This document shows, in pieces, positions 11,501 through 21,640 of a DNA stretch of 64,000 bases (its first letter is position 1; every line of letters starts with the position of its first letter). Origin of the DNA: Baylisascaris procyonis (lineage: Eukaryota > Nematoda > Chromadorea > Rhabditida > Ascarididae); NCBI GenBank assembly GCA_037389465.1, contig JAZARR010000078.1, forward strand, positions 124,001 through 188,000, written 5' to 3'. The notes under the pieces are model-generated. The model saw nothing but the letters and a program-made list of their open reading frames with translations, was not told where the DNA came from and did not search any database. The translations under genes were made by a program, and so were the position numbers.

Positions 11501-13867
11501 AAGGAGGATAAAATAATACTAGGTGTAAAAGACAAGATTGGTGCCGCCCAAACCAAGCGACAAGTACTGAGCTTTGTAGCCTCTCACTTTGATCCTCTCG
11601 GATTAATGGCTCCGTTGCTTGTCCCATTAAAAGTATTCCTTCAGGAATTATGCAAGAAGAAATACAAATGGGATGACTCATTGAAAGAAGAAGAGAAGTT
11701 ACTGTGGGAAAGATTACAGAAAAGTTGGAATAATACAGTAAACGACATCCCTCGTCAAATATTCTTTCGTTGTGCAAAGGAGAGACAACTGCACGTTTTT
11801 GTCGATGCATCGATGCAGGCTTACGCCGCAGCGGTATACAATCGTGAAATCGTAAATGGTGCAGTATTGACGAACTTAGTTATGGCTAAAACGCGTCTGT
11901 GCCCCGTGAAGGGAGCTTCGGTTCCAAGACTCGAATTGTTGGCAGCCTTCATCGGAGTACGATTACTCGAGTTCGTAAAGAAACAGCTCTCGATGGAGGA
12001 AGTGGAGACCCATTACTGGAGCGATAGCAAATGTGTGTTGCACTGGATACGTTCAGATAAAGAGATCAATACGAGGTTCATCGAAAATCGTTTAAAGCAA
12101 ATGCGTAATACGGCGAAATGGTGGAGTTACGTCCCATCCGATCAAAACCCGAGCGATATTGCGACAAAGGGCGTTGATCCTGACAAGCTTAAAGAAAGTT
12201 CCTTGTGGTGGCATGGCCCACCATGGCTCAGACAATCCGTAGAGAATTGGCCGAAATGGGAGCTTTCAAATCCGCAACAATGTGTAATCAGCGAAGACGC
12301 CTTTCAAAAGAACAAAGTGAAGAGAGACCAAGGCAAACAACCTACGACAACAGTTACCGCGCTCGAAGTCGGTACAGAAGAAGAAAACGATTGTGCCTCA
12401 AATCACTGTGTAATCGATGCAAGCAAGTATAACAGTTGGAGGAAAGTGAAGGGAATCACGGCTGTCGTGATAAGATTCGTAAAGAACCTCAAGGAACGGA
12501 AAAGAAAGGCAGTAGGAGTGGAGAACCAAATAGAAGCGGAAAAACTTCTCATTAGACAGGCTCAAGAAGAAATGATCACGAAAGCGGAGATTGTGCGTTG
12601 GGAGCTTTTTCGAGGCGATGACAATCTCTGGAGATGTGGAGGACGTCTTGACTATTCAGACCTCCCACGAGACACCAAGTTTCCGATTTTTCTACCTAAA
12701 CATCCCATCACGGAAATGCTTATTACTCATCAACACGAAATTTTAATGCATTCGGGGCCAGCCCATACGTTAAATCAACTGCGGTCAAAATACTGGATAG
12801 CCAAAGGGAGAGAAACGGCAAAAAAGGTCATAAAGAAAAAGTGCATGAAATGTCGTAGATGGCTCACACATCCGTTCAAGCTCCCAAGAATGCCAGATCT
12901 ACCATCATGCCGCACAGTTGTAACCCGAGCCTTCGAAAATGTGGGACTGGACTATTTTGGACCGTTCAATTTAAAAGCTCTTTTGGGCAATGAAATTAAA
13001 CTTCAAAAAAGTTGGGTAGCATTGTTTACATGTCTTACGACACGCGCTGTCCATTTGGAAGTGGCAAATGACTTGTCAGCATCTTCGTTCCTCAACTGCT
13101 TTCGAAGATATGTGAGTCGACGAGGAAAACCTAAACTTGTATTTAGCGACAACGGGAGCAATTTTACGCTCGCCGCAGAAGTTCTAAGACAAATCAGCAG
13201 AGCAGAGGAAATCAAATGGAACTTCATAACACCTTTCGCTCCATGGCAAGGAGGAGTTTATGAAAGAATGATAGGTCTAACCAAAACTTCGCTTCGTAAA
13301 GCAGTGGGAAGAAAACGATTAAGCGAAGAAGAGTTTCGAACACTTATTGTAGAAGTAGAAGGAGTAGTCAACAGTAGACCACTCACTTATGTGCATGAAA
13401 CGTCAGTCGATATTATTCGGCCGATCGATTTTCTGATACCAGCTGCTGAGTTGATCTTCACGGTAAACGAAGAGGGAGAAAAGGAAGATCCAAGCTACCT
13501 TCCAAAGGAGGTGATGTCTAGAGAAAAAATGTTAATGAGATGGAAAGCAACACTTAGCACACTCGATCGCTTCTGGAATTACTGGCGGTCAGAGTATCTC
13601 ACATCGCTGCGAGAGCGAACACAACGAAATCATCGAGCCGTTAGAGGATCAGTAACTAGAGAGCCGCGAATAAACGAGGTAGTTATCATAGAAGAAGAGA
13701 GAACCCCCAAAGCAGTGTGGAAATTAGGTCGAATAGTGGAAATAAGAGGGGGAGGAGGTCGATCCATACGTACAGCAAGAGTGAAACTGGGTAATGGAAA
13801 TGAATGGACCAGACCCATAAGCCAGTTGTACCCGCTCGAAATAGACGATAACGAGGCACCAGCCTAA
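8507..13867 (+). CDS. Unit 2 Gag-Pol polyprotein, intact (1,786 aa)
   Basis: This is the reference copy, a single uninterrupted frame. In order: a Gag region with a DUF1759-like core (about residues 150-290); three CCHC knuckles (C373-C385, C404-C417, C423-C435, the last with a shorter C-H gap); an aspartic protease of the DUF1758 type with DAG at 517-519; RT with catalytic D855 and YVDN at 932-935; RNase H with D1100, E1143, D1173 and D1217; an integrase zinc domain H1410-H1415-C1446-C1449; an integrase core D1482, D1548, E1586; and a C-terminal DUF5641-like domain (about 1673-1778). The protein should package RNA, reverse-transcribe it and integrate the DNA. No envelope follows, so it is a retrotransposon by sequence. 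It carries N1340 and A1438. Whether it is expressed cannot be seen. Confidence 0.96.
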   Translation: MSGVYRQAMGPTKGRLIGYLKEIPGLEVPKIDDPLAKQIASLEDQVEEFDSYMRKINAAIGVLEKYHEQWLSLRISLRGDEAKEEDRIYQQMADDPNGVLQVMEKARETLELVENRKQKAVRLLHGLQDKNKAEAQEVTELPRSAPRIKLPKLELATFSGDVRKWPEFWSSFEAAVDQQPIPDVNKLNYLLSSLKGAAYATVAGYAITASNYRVVVDVLKRRYGNEVLIKKCLHDELRRLPQADPRNPRVVLDEVERILRQLNVMNEDTNHPIIELMVEEKLPRWILFEVYEKKSEDPSWNVDKLREYVDKLIARKETIMRVTSSMTAQRRDRHGDRKPTKYDSKETSAFFSAVSNYRGRRENQAPKSKKRSCAFCGGPHWNSDCHEYATVKERSGRIREKRLCFRCLAEGHSAKDCARRGMCFYCREEHNSALCPKRENKSGSEKGSKPKEPEDNRGKQKVTFEKEVNRSPDESALTAAVTQKRREKKTVLLLCKEVNVYNPEKPEMGKTIFAFFDAGCQGSFITEELCDQLKLTTGKRSQISIAGFGAQQPKCYDTKQVNITLQLKNGNKKQIRASTMPFLTKELQRINVESNEILIPNAKQKHWLCIPEKWEQPQLIIGADYFFDLIEGSQKLPSGFHLVKSKVGDMLAGSGYAKLNTQRAFSSADTALVMTSAAVTSEADIDQFWRLETLGIDDPIDSKEDVAALEQFKATITKSEDGRYVVNWPWKSATPKVPYNFGLCIGRLRSTLKRLKGDEELFKRYDDTFRQQLELGIIEKAPKVPDGPLISYIPHQAVLTPQKSTTKLRVVFDASAKDEKGNSLNSQLLRGPVMLNDLAGILLRFRTSKYVVLADVEKAFLQLELNVKDRDTTRFLWVKEKGPVDENNIEVYRFCRVPFGMISSPFLLAATLTKHLTEIGSTTAQEILKNLYVDNVMLQAEDSETAIQLCSEGKAIFAGAGMNLRSFASNNKEVYDAIPPEDREEVQETKVLGITWSLKEDKIILGVKDKIGAAQTKRQVLSFVASHFDPLGLMAPLLVPLKVFLQELCKKKYKWDDSLKEEEKLLWERLQKSWNNTVNDIPRQIFFRCAKERQLHVFVDASMQAYAAAVYNREIVNGAVLTNLVMAKTRLCPVKGASVPRLELLAAFIGVRLLEFVKKQLSMEEVETHYWSDSKCVLHWIRSDKEINTRFIENRLKQMRNTAKWWSYVPSDQNPSDIATKGVDPDKLKESSLWWHGPPWLRQSVENWPKWELSNPQQCVISEDAFQKNKVKRDQGKQPTTTVTALEVGTEEENDCASNHCVIDASKYNSWRKVKGITAVVIRFVKNLKERKRKAVGVENQIEAEKLLIRQAQEEMITKAEIVRWELFRGDDNLWRCGGRLDYSDLPRDTKFPIFLPKHPITEMLITHQHEILMHSGPAHTLNQLRSKYWIAKGRETAKKVIKKKCMKCRRWLTHPFKLPRMPDLPSCRTVVTRAFENVGLDYFGPFNLKALLGNEIKLQKSWVALFTCLTTRAVHLEVANDLSASSFLNCFRRYVSRRGKPKLVFSDNGSNFTLAAEVLRQISRAEEIKWNFITPFAPWQGGVYERMIGLTKTSLRKAVGRKRLSEEEFRTLIVEVEGVVNSRPLTYVHETSVDIIRPIDFLIPAAELIFTVNEEGEKEDPSYLPKEVMSREKMLMRWKATLSTLDRFWNYWRSEYLTSLRERTQRNHRAVRGSVTREPRINEVVIIEEERTPKAVWKLGRIVEIRGGGGRSIRTARVKLGNGNEWTRPISQLYPLEIDDNEAPA

Positions 13868-13893
13868 AAGGGATATTTTCGCTGCGGTCGGAG

Positions 13894-15033
13894 TGTCGCG
13901 AAGATTCGCGAATGAGTTAGCGGGCTGCGGCACACAGTAAATCAAACTGTGTATCAACGCAATAACTCAAAGAACGATCTAAGTTGATCTCTGACTGTAG
14001 CGACTATATCGTTCTCTAATGCGGCGTTGCGGTCGTGTGTAAGCGCGTGTCTTCTAATGCGTCGTGTGTAAGCGTGTAAGTGTAGCGCCTTTACTTCATT
14101 TGTCAGCACTTTCTTCTTCATTGTTTTTTCTGAATTTAAACTTTATTTTCATGGTTACTTGTGGATTGCCTCAAAGTTCCACGATCTCGTCAGTAGTTTG
14201 TGACGTTTTTTTCACTCTCCTCGTCATTGGATTGTACCTTTTCGTTAGCTCATCACTAGAATCACCATATTTGACTCAGATCATGTTTTATGATGGTTTT
14301 GTATTCGTTTTTCGAGTATATCGCGTTTTTACGTTGTTTGTAAAGCATCAGAAGGTTTAATTACCCAAGTTTGAGGTGTCGGGCGATTCGCACGCAAAAA
14401 GGTGTCCCCCGAACCGTGTGAACAAACTTGGGACGGACCAACCAGGAGGTTGGTATAGCCAAGCACAAAAAGAAGAAAAAGGGCGCAAGCGGACGAGCCC
14501 TCATCAAAACAGGCCGGTTTCTTTGTTGAAATCAATTATTACTTCTCGAGTTGTCGAGTACCCACAAGCCCGAAGAATCAAGCCCAGTGCGGGAGAAAAC
14601 AAATTGCGGTGAACGGAATCAACCGCACGAGATAGGCACTGATACCTTGATACATTGATAACCAGGTGTCGGCACGAAAGCGATCGCCCGACACCTCGTT
14701 TCCCTTGTGCTTATATTGCGCTTCATTGTATGATACCGTGAGACAGTTGACAATAAGTGTCATATTCCAAGGGTGTGTCCCGCTCATCCGGTATTATATC
14801 GCTCAATTCGCTCAACCTGCCCCAAGTCAAAGCCTTGGCCTTCGATTGTCGTTGTTCCGTTTATTGCTTTTATATTGCCGATTAATTTTGACAGGCCTGC
14901 GCAGCTTGTTGGTTTTACTTCACGTGCATTGCGACCTTAACTTTGTTGATCTCTTTTCTAATAAACCGTCGATCTCTTCTTTATCTTTTTCTGTCGTCCA
15001 CATACGACCATCAACTTCGTTTTGTTCACGACA
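13894..15033 (+). repeat. LTR3 (1,140 bp, shared by units 2 and 3)
   Basis: One base shorter than LTR1 because the T run at 14206-14212 has seven rather than eight T. This LTR lies between the two units whose Gag-Pol frame is intact. Confidence 0.93.
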
Positions 15034-15073
15034 GAAAAATTTGGTGCCACGAGCAGGGAGTTAAGCAGTTACA

Positions 15074-18000
15074 ATGTCGGGAGTATATCGGCAGGCTATG
15101 GGACCCACAAAGGGTAGGTTGATAGGGTATCTGAAGGAAATCCCGGGATTAGAAGTCCCAAAAATTGACGACCCCCTAGCTAAACAAATTGCTTCTCTCG
15201 AAGATCAAGTTGAAGAGTTTGACAGCTACATGCGTAAGATAAATGCCGCGATCGGTGTGTTAGAAAAATATCACGAACAATGGCTCTCCTTGAGAATCAG
15301 TTTAAGAGGAGATGAAGCAAAAGAGGAAGATCGCATTTATCAACAAATGGCAGACGATCCGAATGGAGTGCTCCAAGTTATGGAGAAAGCTCGAGAAACT
15401 CTTGAGCTAGTCGAAAACCGAAAACAAAAAGCAGTAAGACTACTCCACGGATTACAGGATAAAAATAAGGCTGAAGCACAAGAGGTAACTGAACTGCCAA
15501 GATCGGCACCGAGAATTAAGCTCCCAAAATTGGAGCTAGCTACTTTTTCGGGAGATGTACGCAAATGGCCTGAATTTTGGTCTTCATTTGAGGCAGCAGT
15601 AGATCAACAGCCAATACCCGACGTCAATAAACTCAACTATTTACTCAGTAGTCTGAAAGGTGCGGCTTATGCAACAGTAGCTGGATACGCAATTACGGCC
15701 TCCAATTACAGAGTAGTGGTGGACGTTTTGAAAAGGCGTTATGGAAATGAAGTCCTCATCAAAAAATGCCTCCATGACGAATTGAGGAGGTTGCCTCAGG
15801 CGGATCCTAGAAATCCTAGGGTCGTTCTAGACGAGGTCGAAAGAATTCTGAGACAGCTAAATGTGATGAATGAGGATACGAATCATCCGATAATCGAGCT
15901 GATGGTAGAGGAGAAATTGCCGAGGTGGATCTTGTTCGAAGTTTATGAAAAAAAGAGTGAAGACCCGTCTTGGAATGTCGATAAACTTCGTGAGTATGTC
16001 GACAAATTGATTGCTCGAAAAGAAACGATAATGCGCGTGACCAGTAGCATGACGGCACAGAGAAGAGATCGTCATGGGGACAGAAAGCCGACAAAGTATG
16101 ACTCAAAGGAAACGTCTGCATTTTTCTCAGCAGTAAGCAACTACCGGGGGAGGAGAGAAAATCAAGCGCCGAAAAGTAAAAAACGAAGTTGTGCCTTTTG
16201 CGGGGGCCCTCACTGGAATAGTGATTGCCATGAGTACGCAACCGTGAAAGAGCGCAGTGGTCGGATAAGAGAGAAAAGGCTTTGCTTCAGGTGTCTCGCA
16301 GAGGGACATAGCGCAAAGGATTGCGCAAGGAGAGGAATGTGTTTCTATTGCAGAGAGGAACACAACTCGGCGCTCTGCCCAAAGAGGGAGAATAAAAGTG
16401 GTTCCGAGAAAGGAAGTAAACCGAAGGAACCAGAAGACAATAGAGGGAAACAAAAAGTCACTTTCGAAAAGGAAGTAAACCGATCACCTGACGAATCGGC
16501 GTTGACAGCGGCGGTCACCCAAAAGCGAAGGGAAAAGAAGACCGTTTTGCTTCTTTGTAAGGAGGTGAACGTGTACAATCCGGAGAAACCGGAAATGGGG
16601 AAAACTATTTTTGCGTTCTTTGACGCGGGTTGTCAAGGATCATTCATAACAGAAGAACTTTGTGATCAACTGAAGCTGACTACTGGGAAAAGAAGCCAAA
16701 TATCCATAGCGGGATTCGGCGCTCAGCAACCGAAATGTTATGATACAAAGCAGGTAAACATTACGTTACAACTGAAAAACGGAAATAAAAAACAGATCAG
16801 AGCCAGTACAATGCCCTTTTTGACCAAAGAGCTTCAAAGAATAAATGTTGAATCCAACGAAATTCTCATCCCAAACGCAAAACAAAAGCATTGGCTGTGT
16901 ATTCCGGAAAAATGGGAACAACCGCAGCTAATAATTGGTGCAGATTACTTCTTCGACCTGATCGAAGGTTCACAGAAATTACCATCCGGGTTCCACCTGG
17001 TCAAATCGAAAGTTGGAGATATGCTAGCAGGAAGTGGTTATGCAAAACTAAATACACAAAGAGCCTTTTCATCTGCAGATACGGCGTTAGTAATGACATC
17101 TGCTGCAGTTACTAGTGAAGCAGATATTGACCAATTCTGGAGATTGGAAACGCTTGGAATTGACGACCCAATAGACTCAAAAGAGGATGTCGCAGCACTA
17201 GAACAATTCAAAGCAACAATAACTAAATCGGAAGATGGTCGATATGTCGTGAACTGGCCGTGGAAATCTGCCACGCCTAAAGTTCCTTATAACTTCGGCC
17301 TATGCATTGGCAGACTAAGGTCCACGTTGAAACGCTTAAAGGGAGACGAGGAATTGTTCAAAAGATACGATGATACCTTCCGACAACAGCTAGAATTAGG
17401 TATAATTGAGAAGGCGCCCAAGGTCCCAGATGGACCTCTCATTTCGTATATACCACATCAAGCAGTCCTAACCCCCCAAAAATCTACAACTAAATTGCGG
17501 GTGGTTTTTGATGCAAGTGCTAAAGACGAGAAAGGTAATTCCCTGAACAGTCAATTGCTCAGAGGCCCAGTGATGTTAAACGATTTAGCAGGCATACTGT
17601 TACGGTTTCGAACTTCTAAATACGTTGTTCTTGCTGACGTAGAAAAAGCGTTTCTGCAACTGGAGCTGAATGTGAAGGATCGTGATACGACCCGGTTTTT
17701 GTGGGTAAAAGAGAAGGGTCCGGTCGATGAAAACAATATCGAAGTGTATCGATTTTGTAGAGTACCGTTCGGAATGATTTCCAGCCCATTCTTACTTGCT
17801 GCCACTTTGACGAAACATTTGACAGAAATTGGATCCACTACAGCTCAAGAAATCTTAAAAAATCTGTATGTAGACAATGTCATGTTGCAGGCAGAAGATT
17901 CAGAGACAGCGATACAATTATGTAGTGAAGGAAAAGCAATTTTCGCAGGTGCTGGAATGAACTTGAGATCGTTCGCGTCAAATAACAAAGAAGTGTATGA

Positions 18001-20434
18001 TGCTATTCCTCCGGAAGATCGAGAAGAAGTACAAGAGACCAAAGTGTTAGGAATAACATGGTCGTTAAAGGAGGATAAAATAATACTAGGTGTAAAAGAC
18101 AAGATTGGTGCCGCCCAAACCAAGCGACAAGTACTGAGCTTTGTAGCCTCTCACTTTGATCCTCTCGGATTAATGGCTCCGTTGCTTGTCCCATTAAAAG
18201 TATTCCTTCAGGAATTATGCAAGAAGAAATACAAATGGGATGACTCATTGAAAGAAGAAGAGAAGTTACTGTGGGAAAGATTACAGAAAAGTTGGAATAA
18301 TACAGTAAACGACATCCCTCGTCAAATATTCTTTCGTTGTGCAAAGGAGAGACAACTGCACGTTTTTGTCGATGCATCGATGCAGGCTTACGCCGCAGCG
18401 GTATACAATCGTGAAATCGTAAATGGTGCAGTATTGACGAACTTAGTTATGGCTAAAACGCGTCTGTGCCCCGTGAAGGGAGCTTCGGTTCCAAGACTCG
18501 AATTGTTGGCAGCCTTCATCGGAGTACGATTACTCGAGTTCGTAAAGAAACAGCTCTCGATGGAGGAAGTGGAGACCCATTACTGGAGCGATAGCAAATG
18601 TGTGTTGCACTGGATACGTTCAGATAAAGAGATCAATACGAGGTTCATCGAAAATCGTTTAAAGCAAATGCGTAATACGGCGAAATGGTGGAGTTACGTC
18701 CCATCCGATCAAAACCCGAGCGATATTGCGACAAAGGGCGTTGATCCTGACAAGCTTAAAGAAAGTTCCTTGTGGTGGCATGGCCCACCATGGCTCAGAC
18801 AATCCGTAGAGAATTGGCCGAAATGGGAGCTTTCAAATCCGCAACAATGTGTAATCAGCGAAGACGCCTTTCAAAAGAACAAAGTGAAGAGAGACCAAGG
18901 CAAACAACCTACGACAACAGTTACCGCGCTCGAAGTCGGTACAGAAGAAGAAAACGATTGTGCCTCAAATCACTGTGTAATCGATGCAAGCAAGTATAAC
19001 AGTTGGAGGAAAGTGAAGGGAATCACGGCTGTCGTGATAAGATTCGTAAAGAACCTCAAGGAACGGAAAAGAAAGGCAGTAGGAGTGGAGAACCAAATAG
19101 AAGCGGAAAAACTTCTCATTAGACAGGCTCAAGAAGAAATGATCACGAAAGCGGAGATTGTGCGTTGGGAGCTTTTTCGAGGCGATGACAATCTCTGGAG
19201 ATGTGGAGGACGTCTTGACTATTCAGACCTCCCACGAGACACCAAGTTTCCGATTTTTCTACCTAAACATCCCATCACGGAAATGCTTATTACTCATCAA
19301 CACGAAATTTTAATGCATTCGGGGCCAGCCCATACGTTAAATCAACTGCGGTCAAAATACTGGATAGCCAAAGGGAGAGAAACGGCAAAAAAGGTCATAA
19401 AGAAAAAGTGCATGAAATGTCGTAGATGGCTCACACATCCGTTCAAGCTCCCAAGAATGCCAGATCTACCATCATGCCGCACAGTTGTAACCCGAGCCTT
19501 CGAAAATGTGGGACTGGACTATTTTGGACCGTTCAATTTAAAAGCTCTTTTGGGCAATGAAATTAAACTTCAAAAAAGTTGGGTAGCATTGTTTACATGT
19601 CTTACGACACGCGCTGTCCATTTGGAAGTGGCAAATGACTTGTCAGCATCTTCGTTCCTCAACTGCTTTCGAAGATATGTGAGTCGACGAGGAAAACCTA
19701 AACTTGTATTTAGCGACAACGGGAGCAATTTTACGCTCGCCGCAGAAGTTCTAAGACAAATCAGCAGAGCAGAGGAAATCAAATGGAACTTCATAACACC
19801 TTTCGCTCCATGGCAAGGAGGAGTTTATGAAAGAATGATAGGTCTAACCAAAACTTCGCTTCGTAAAGCAGTGGGAAGAAAACGATTAAGCGAAGAAGAG
19901 TTTCGAACACTTATTGTAGAAGTAGAAGGAGTAGTCAACAGTAGACCACTCACTTATGTGCATGAAACGTCAGTCGATATTATTCGGCCGATCGATTTTC
20001 TGATACCAGCTGCTGAGTTGATCTTCACGGTAAACGAAGAGGGAGAAAAGGAAGATCCAAGCTACCTTCCAAAGGAGGTGATGTCTAGAGAAAAAATGTT
20101 AATGAGATGGAAAGCAACACTTAGCACACTCGATCGCTTCTGGAATTACTGGCGGTCAGAGTATCTCACATCGCTGCGAGAGCGAACACAACGAAATCAT
20201 CGAGCCGTTAGAGGATCAGTAACTAGAGAGCCGCGAATAAACGAGGTAGTTATCATAGAAGAAGAGAGAACCCCCAAAGCAGTGTGGAAATTAGGTCGAA
20301 TAGTGGAAATAAGAGGGGGAGGAGGTCGATCCATACGTACAGCAAGAGTGAAACTGGGTAATGGAAATGAATGGACCAGACCCATAAGCCAGTTGTACCC
20401 GCTCGAAATAGACGATAACGAGGCACCAGCCTAA
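15074..20434 (+). CDS. Unit 3 Gag-Pol polyprotein, intact (1,786 aa)
   Basis: Translated, it is indistinguishable from unit 2, with six C at 17472-17477 and therefore an open protease-RT junction. All zinc, protease, RT, RNase H and integrase residues listed for unit 2 are retained. Its only difference from unit 2 in length is the one-T-shorter LTR to its left. Two adjacent identical, apparently coding-competent copies are what a very recent duplication of a 6.57 kb unit would give. Confidence 0.96.
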   Translation: MSGVYRQAMGPTKGRLIGYLKEIPGLEVPKIDDPLAKQIASLEDQVEEFDSYMRKINAAIGVLEKYHEQWLSLRISLRGDEAKEEDRIYQQMADDPNGVLQVMEKARETLELVENRKQKAVRLLHGLQDKNKAEAQEVTELPRSAPRIKLPKLELATFSGDVRKWPEFWSSFEAAVDQQPIPDVNKLNYLLSSLKGAAYATVAGYAITASNYRVVVDVLKRRYGNEVLIKKCLHDELRRLPQADPRNPRVVLDEVERILRQLNVMNEDTNHPIIELMVEEKLPRWILFEVYEKKSEDPSWNVDKLREYVDKLIARKETIMRVTSSMTAQRRDRHGDRKPTKYDSKETSAFFSAVSNYRGRRENQAPKSKKRSCAFCGGPHWNSDCHEYATVKERSGRIREKRLCFRCLAEGHSAKDCARRGMCFYCREEHNSALCPKRENKSGSEKGSKPKEPEDNRGKQKVTFEKEVNRSPDESALTAAVTQKRREKKTVLLLCKEVNVYNPEKPEMGKTIFAFFDAGCQGSFITEELCDQLKLTTGKRSQISIAGFGAQQPKCYDTKQVNITLQLKNGNKKQIRASTMPFLTKELQRINVESNEILIPNAKQKHWLCIPEKWEQPQLIIGADYFFDLIEGSQKLPSGFHLVKSKVGDMLAGSGYAKLNTQRAFSSADTALVMTSAAVTSEADIDQFWRLETLGIDDPIDSKEDVAALEQFKATITKSEDGRYVVNWPWKSATPKVPYNFGLCIGRLRSTLKRLKGDEELFKRYDDTFRQQLELGIIEKAPKVPDGPLISYIPHQAVLTPQKSTTKLRVVFDASAKDEKGNSLNSQLLRGPVMLNDLAGILLRFRTSKYVVLADVEKAFLQLELNVKDRDTTRFLWVKEKGPVDENNIEVYRFCRVPFGMISSPFLLAATLTKHLTEIGSTTAQEILKNLYVDNVMLQAEDSETAIQLCSEGKAIFAGAGMNLRSFASNNKEVYDAIPPEDREEVQETKVLGITWSLKEDKIILGVKDKIGAAQTKRQVLSFVASHFDPLGLMAPLLVPLKVFLQELCKKKYKWDDSLKEEEKLLWERLQKSWNNTVNDIPRQIFFRCAKERQLHVFVDASMQAYAAAVYNREIVNGAVLTNLVMAKTRLCPVKGASVPRLELLAAFIGVRLLEFVKKQLSMEEVETHYWSDSKCVLHWIRSDKEINTRFIENRLKQMRNTAKWWSYVPSDQNPSDIATKGVDPDKLKESSLWWHGPPWLRQSVENWPKWELSNPQQCVISEDAFQKNKVKRDQGKQPTTTVTALEVGTEEENDCASNHCVIDASKYNSWRKVKGITAVVIRFVKNLKERKRKAVGVENQIEAEKLLIRQAQEEMITKAEIVRWELFRGDDNLWRCGGRLDYSDLPRDTKFPIFLPKHPITEMLITHQHEILMHSGPAHTLNQLRSKYWIAKGRETAKKVIKKKCMKCRRWLTHPFKLPRMPDLPSCRTVVTRAFENVGLDYFGPFNLKALLGNEIKLQKSWVALFTCLTTRAVHLEVANDLSASSFLNCFRRYVSRRGKPKLVFSDNGSNFTLAAEVLRQISRAEEIKWNFITPFAPWQGGVYERMIGLTKTSLRKAVGRKRLSEEEFRTLIVEVEGVVNSRPLTYVHETSVDIIRPIDFLIPAAELIFTVNEEGEKEDPSYLPKEVMSREKMLMRWKATLSTLDRFWNYWRSEYLTSLRERTQRNHRAVRGSVTREPRINEVVIIEEERTPKAVWKLGRIVEIRGGGGRSIRTARVKLGNGNEWTRPISQLYPLEIDDNEAPA

Positions 20435-20460
20435 AAGGGATATTTTCGCTGCGGTCGGAG

Positions 20461-21600
20461 TGTCGCGAAGATTCGCGAATGAGTTAGCGGGCTGCGGCAC
20501 ACAGTAAATCAAACTGTGTATCAACGCAATAACTCAAAGAACGATCTAAGTTGATCTCTGACTGTAGCGACTATATCGTTCTCTAATGCGGCGTTGCGGT
20601 CGTGTGTAAGCGCGTGTCTTCTAATGCGTCGTGTGTAAGCGTGTAAGTGTAGCGCCTTTACTTCATTTGTCAGCACTTTCTTCTTCATTGTTTTTTCTGA
20701 ATTTAAACTTTATTTTCATGGTTACTTGTGGATTGCCTCAAAGTTCCACGATCTCGTCAGTAGTTTGTGACGTTTTTTTCACTCTCCTCGTCATTGGATT
20801 GTACCTTTTCGTTAGCTCATCACTAGAATCACCATATTTGACTCAGATCATGTTTTATGATGGTTTTGTATTCGTTTTTCGAGTATATCGCGTTTTTACG
20901 TTGTTTGTAAAGCATCAGAAGGTTTAATTACCCAAGTTTGAGGTGTCGGGCGATTCGCACGCAAAAAGGTGTCCCCCGAACCGTGTGAACAAACTTGGGA
21001 CGGACCAACCAGGAGGTTGGTATAGCCAAGCACAAAAAGAAGAAAAAGGGCGCAAGCGGACGAGCCCTCATCAAAACAGGCCGGTTTCTTTGTTGAAATC
21101 AATTATTACTTCTCGAGTTGTCGAGTACCCACAAGCCCGAAGAATCAAGCCCAGTGCGGGAGAAAACAAATTGCGGTGAACGGAATCAACCGCACGAGAT
21201 AGGCACTGATACCTTGATACATTGATAACCAGGTGTCGGCACGAAAGCGATCGCCCGACACCTCGTTTCCCTTGTGCTTATATTGCGCTTCATTGTATGA
21301 TACCGTGAGACAGTTGACAATAAGTGTCATATTCCAAGGGTGTGTCCCGCTCATCCGGTATTATATCGCTCAATTCGCTCAACCTGCCCCAAGTCAAAGC
21401 CTTGGCCTTCGATTGTCGTTGTTCCGTTTATTGCTTTTATATTGCCGATTAATTTTGACAGGCCTGCGCAGCTTGTTGGTTTTACTTCACGTGCATTGCG
21501 ACCTTAACTTTGTTGATCTCTTTTCTAATAAACCGTCGATCTCTTCTTTATCTTTTTCTGTCGTCCACATACGACCATCAACTTCGTTTTGTTCACGACA
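20461..21600 (+). repeat. LTR4 (1,140 bp, shared by units 3 and 4)
   Basis: Seven-T version of the LTR; other termini and motifs are as in LTR1. The T-run length does not follow the substitution classes of the flanking units, as expected of homopolymer slippage or miscalling. Confidence 0.93.
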
Positions 21601-21640
21601 GAAAAATTTGGTGCCACGAGCAGGGAGTTAAGCAGTTACA